In this document: piece after piece, positions 56,174 to 57,286 of the stretch
How the letters are laid out: the number at the start of each line of letters is the position of its first letter
How positions within the stretch are numbered: position 1 is the stretch's first letter
Assembly (NCBI GenBank): GCA_025355995.1
Contig: JANXYQ010000048.1
Location: forward strand, 1 to 57,286
DNA from: Spirochaetaceae bacterium
GTDB taxonomy: Bacteria > Spirochaetota > Spirochaetia > Treponematales > Rectinemataceae
DNA length: 57,286 nt
Direction of reading: 5' to 3'
Position numbers and translations under genes: made by a program
The notes under the pieces: model-generated
Databases searched by the model: none
The model's input: only the letters and a program-made list of their open reading frames with translations
What the model was told of the DNA's origin: nothing

Positions 56174-56986
56174 ATGAAGCTCCCCGTCCCCTTTACCTGG
56201 GGGAACCGCCTCTTCACGGACATCGAGACCGGCCGGGTCCGAGGCGGCGTCATGGCCGACACGAAGGCCGAGGCCGACAAGGGCAACTACTTCGGCGCGG
56301 TCCTCGCCTATCTCGTCGGCGTCACCGAGACCATGACCACGGACGCAGGGGACAGCGTCAGCGACAAGGGCCAGCTCCGGAGCATCATCCGCGAGATGCC
56401 CTCGGTCAACTCCGAGACGGCCGCCCTCCTGGCCATGGGCTCGATCGACGGGAACGAGTTTATCGAGGGCGTTTATGAGTGCCCCCTGTGCGGGAAGAGC
56501 CTCGTCTGCGAGGGCGAGACGGCCGACCTGATCGAGGACATGGACATCGGCGAGGGAGAGGCGGACGAGCGCTTCTCGCTGGACCTATCCCAGCCCGTCG
56601 ACATCCAGAGCCGGAAGAAGGACCAGGAGAGCGTTCTGCAGGTCCGCTCTTTCATCATGCGGCACCCGACGGTCGAGGACTACCTGAAGGCCTTCGGCCG
56701 CGTCGGGACCGTGGACCAGCTCCGCTTCCAGTTCTCGGCCTATTCCTTCGCCCTCCTCGAGACCGACGGCGAGGAGCGGGACGAGCGCTGGCGGTCGACC
56801 TATGGGCCCATGCTCTTCGCTGACATGGATCGGGCGGACCTCAACAAGATCGGCAAGTGGATCCGGTCGAGGGGCCTCGCGATGCGGCTCCCGAAGGCGT
56901 GCAATAGCTGCGGGAAGAAGTGGGACGCAGAGGTGTCCGGATCCGGTTTTTTCGCTTCCGCCCTGGGATCGTCCGAAAGCCGGTAA
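56174..56986 (+). CDS. Tail assembly chaperone, short product (G-like)
   Basis: A 270-residue protein in the position of lambda gpG. It begins with KLPVPFTWGNRLFTDIETG, has an inner metal site (CPLCGKSLVC) and a second Cys pair near the end (CNSCGKKW), and a helical body (TVEDYLKAFGRVGTVDQLRFQFSAYSF). A -1 slippery site lies ten codons before its stop and opens a longer product that continues to 57195. The following gene is the tape measure, which this chaperone would protect. It is larger than most G-type chaperones because of the zinc motifs. Confidence 0.75.
   Translation: MKLPVPFTWGNRLFTDIETGRVRGGVMADTKAEADKGNYFGAVLAYLVGVTETMTTDAGDSVSDKGQLRSIIREMPSVNSETAALLAMGSIDGNEFIEGVYECPLCGKSLVCEGETADLIEDMDIGEGEADERFSLDLSQPVDIQSRKKDQESVLQVRSFIMRHPTVEDYLKAFGRVGTVDQLRFQFSAYSFALLETDGEERDERWRSTYGPMLFADMDRADLNKIGKWIRSRGLAMRLPKACNSCGKKWDAEVSGSGFFASALGSSESR
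56947..56953 (+). promoter_or_regulatory. Programmed -1 frameshift site T TTT TTC
   Basis: A heptanucleotide in the exact X XXY YYZ register with respect to the reading frame (GG[T TTT TTC]). Slipping back one base leads into an 80-codon extension ending at 57195. This is the standard signal for making the G-T chaperone in long-tailed phages. No strong downstream hairpin is obvious. Confidence 0.8.
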
Positions 56987-57195
56987 ACCCGCTTATCCTG
57001 CGCATCGGCCAGGCGATGCAGGACATGGAGATTAACGAGAAGATGATCGTGGAGAGCGCGTACAACATCGGCCAGGCCTCGAACGGTGCCTTCAACTACG
57101 AAGGTCTTCGAGCCATGCCCATCGAGCTGCTCTACCACCTCCTCACGATCCACAACAAGCGCAACGCCCGGGCGTCCGGCGCGGAGGCCGACTAA
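56953..57195 (+). CDS. Frameshift extension of the tail chaperone (T-like part)
   Basis: The -1 frame after the slippery site encodes RFRPGIVRKPVNPLILRIG, then MQDMEINEKMIVESAYNIGQASNGAFNYEGLRAMP, and ends with a basic tail. Joined to residues 1-260 of the short form it gives a 340-residue G-T protein. It has no ribosome site of its own. The T domain is expected to bind the tape measure protein, whose gene starts at the next base. Confidence 0.75.
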   Translation, partial: RFRPGIVRKPVNPLILRIGQAMQDMEINEKMIVESAYNIGQASNGAFNYEGLRAMPIELLYHLLTIHNKRNARASGAEAD

Positions 57196-57286
57196 ATGCC
57201 GGGAAAAGACGACATCACCTTCGGCTACAACCCTGGCCCCTTCGAGAAGGGCTTGAAGAAATCCATCGATGCGCTGGGCAAGTTCG
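57196..57286 (+). CDS. Tape measure protein, N-terminal fragment
   Basis: The first 30 codons of a gene cut by the right edge, starting one base after the chaperone extension. The product begins PGKDDITFGYNPGPFEKGLKKS, with a beta strand then an amphipathic helix as in tail-length tape measure proteins. Position after G/G-T supports the call. Confidence 0.65.
   Translation, partial: MPGKDDITFGYNPGPFEKGLKKSIDALGKF

Larger units (their letters stand above)
19500..57286 (+). mobile_element. Temperate myovirus prophage, left part
   Basis: A continuous phage genome from the integrase to the right edge: integration, immunity, early, lysis-like, recombination and replication, packaging, head and contractile tail genes in order, almost all on the plus strand with stop/start overlaps. 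The tail sheath assigns it to contractile-tailed phages. The right end, including most tail genes and the second attachment site, is outside the window. No essential phage gene in view is visibly broken. Confidence 0.95.

Noticed and set aside
56920-57195. A separate gene of 91 codons overlapping the tail chaperone
   Set aside because: No ribosome site and the start lies in the chaperone coding region; the exact slippery site shows it is a frameshift extension.

Overview
The window is about 57 kb of GC-rich bacterial DNA in two parts: about 19.4 kb of chromosome, then the left 37.8 kb of a prophage that continues past the right edge. The host looks like a GC-rich Spirochaetota member. The reasons are a PnrA/BmpA-type nucleoside-like ABC transporter, YesM/YesN-type sugar-uptake regulation beside a sugar-binding protein, small secreted SH3 proteins, and a tRNA without an encoded CCA. 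This is an inference from gene content only; no rRNA or marker gene is present.

Host part (1-19447). On the minus strand there is a carbohydrate ABC importer (permease cut by the edge, binding protein) with a sensor kinase/AraC-type response regulator pair and a DHA2-family exporter. Then come a divergent AroE-like dehydrogenase, a secreted SH3 protein, a NorQ/NorD-like AAA ATPase plus VWA pair, and a complete BMP-type ABC importer operon (permease, permease, binding protein, hairpin pair, double ATPase). A dienelactone-hydrolase-like secreted enzyme and a small secreted protein converge just before tRNA-Ala(CGC).

Prophage part (about 19500 to the right edge). A tyrosine integrase lies directly downstream of the tRNA, so the tRNA 3' end is the likely attachment site. 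Next are an AT-rich secreted-protein cargo gene on the minus strand and an immunity switch (HTH repressor facing an AbrB-like small protein across a palindromic operator). A dense early operon of small overlapping genes follows. It includes a YkgJ-type Cys-cluster protein, an HNH protein, a gene broken by an in-frame stop, a tRNA-like element and a lysis-like trio. A second divergent switch (27297-27624, small antitoxin-like regulator with repeated operators) starts the recombination/replication operon: DUF3560 protein, two DNA methyltransferases, a putative annealing protein, a single-chain fusion of SbcD and SbcC, zinc-ribbon proteins, an ASCH protein, and a DUF4373-like replication initiator whose coding region carries iterons and a perfect DnaA box.

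The late operon runs terminase small and large subunits, portal, J-domain protein, small genes, a Tad2 (DUF2829) anti-Thoeris homologue, MuF-like protein, protease, scaffold, capsid with an inserted Ig-like domain, connectors, contractile tail sheath, tube, a tail-assembly chaperone with a textbook -1 slippery site, and the start of the tape measure. The phage is therefore a temperate myovirus. Nothing visible in the essential genes shows inactivation, so it may be intact, but the right end is not visible.

The items most worth following up are the tRNA-like leader at 25221-25309, the fused SbcD-SbcC with an altered metal-site Asn, the origin inside the initiator gene, the Tad2 homologue inside the head cassette, the AbrB-like protein in the Cro position, and the repeat-controlled, probably leaderless regulator at 27297.
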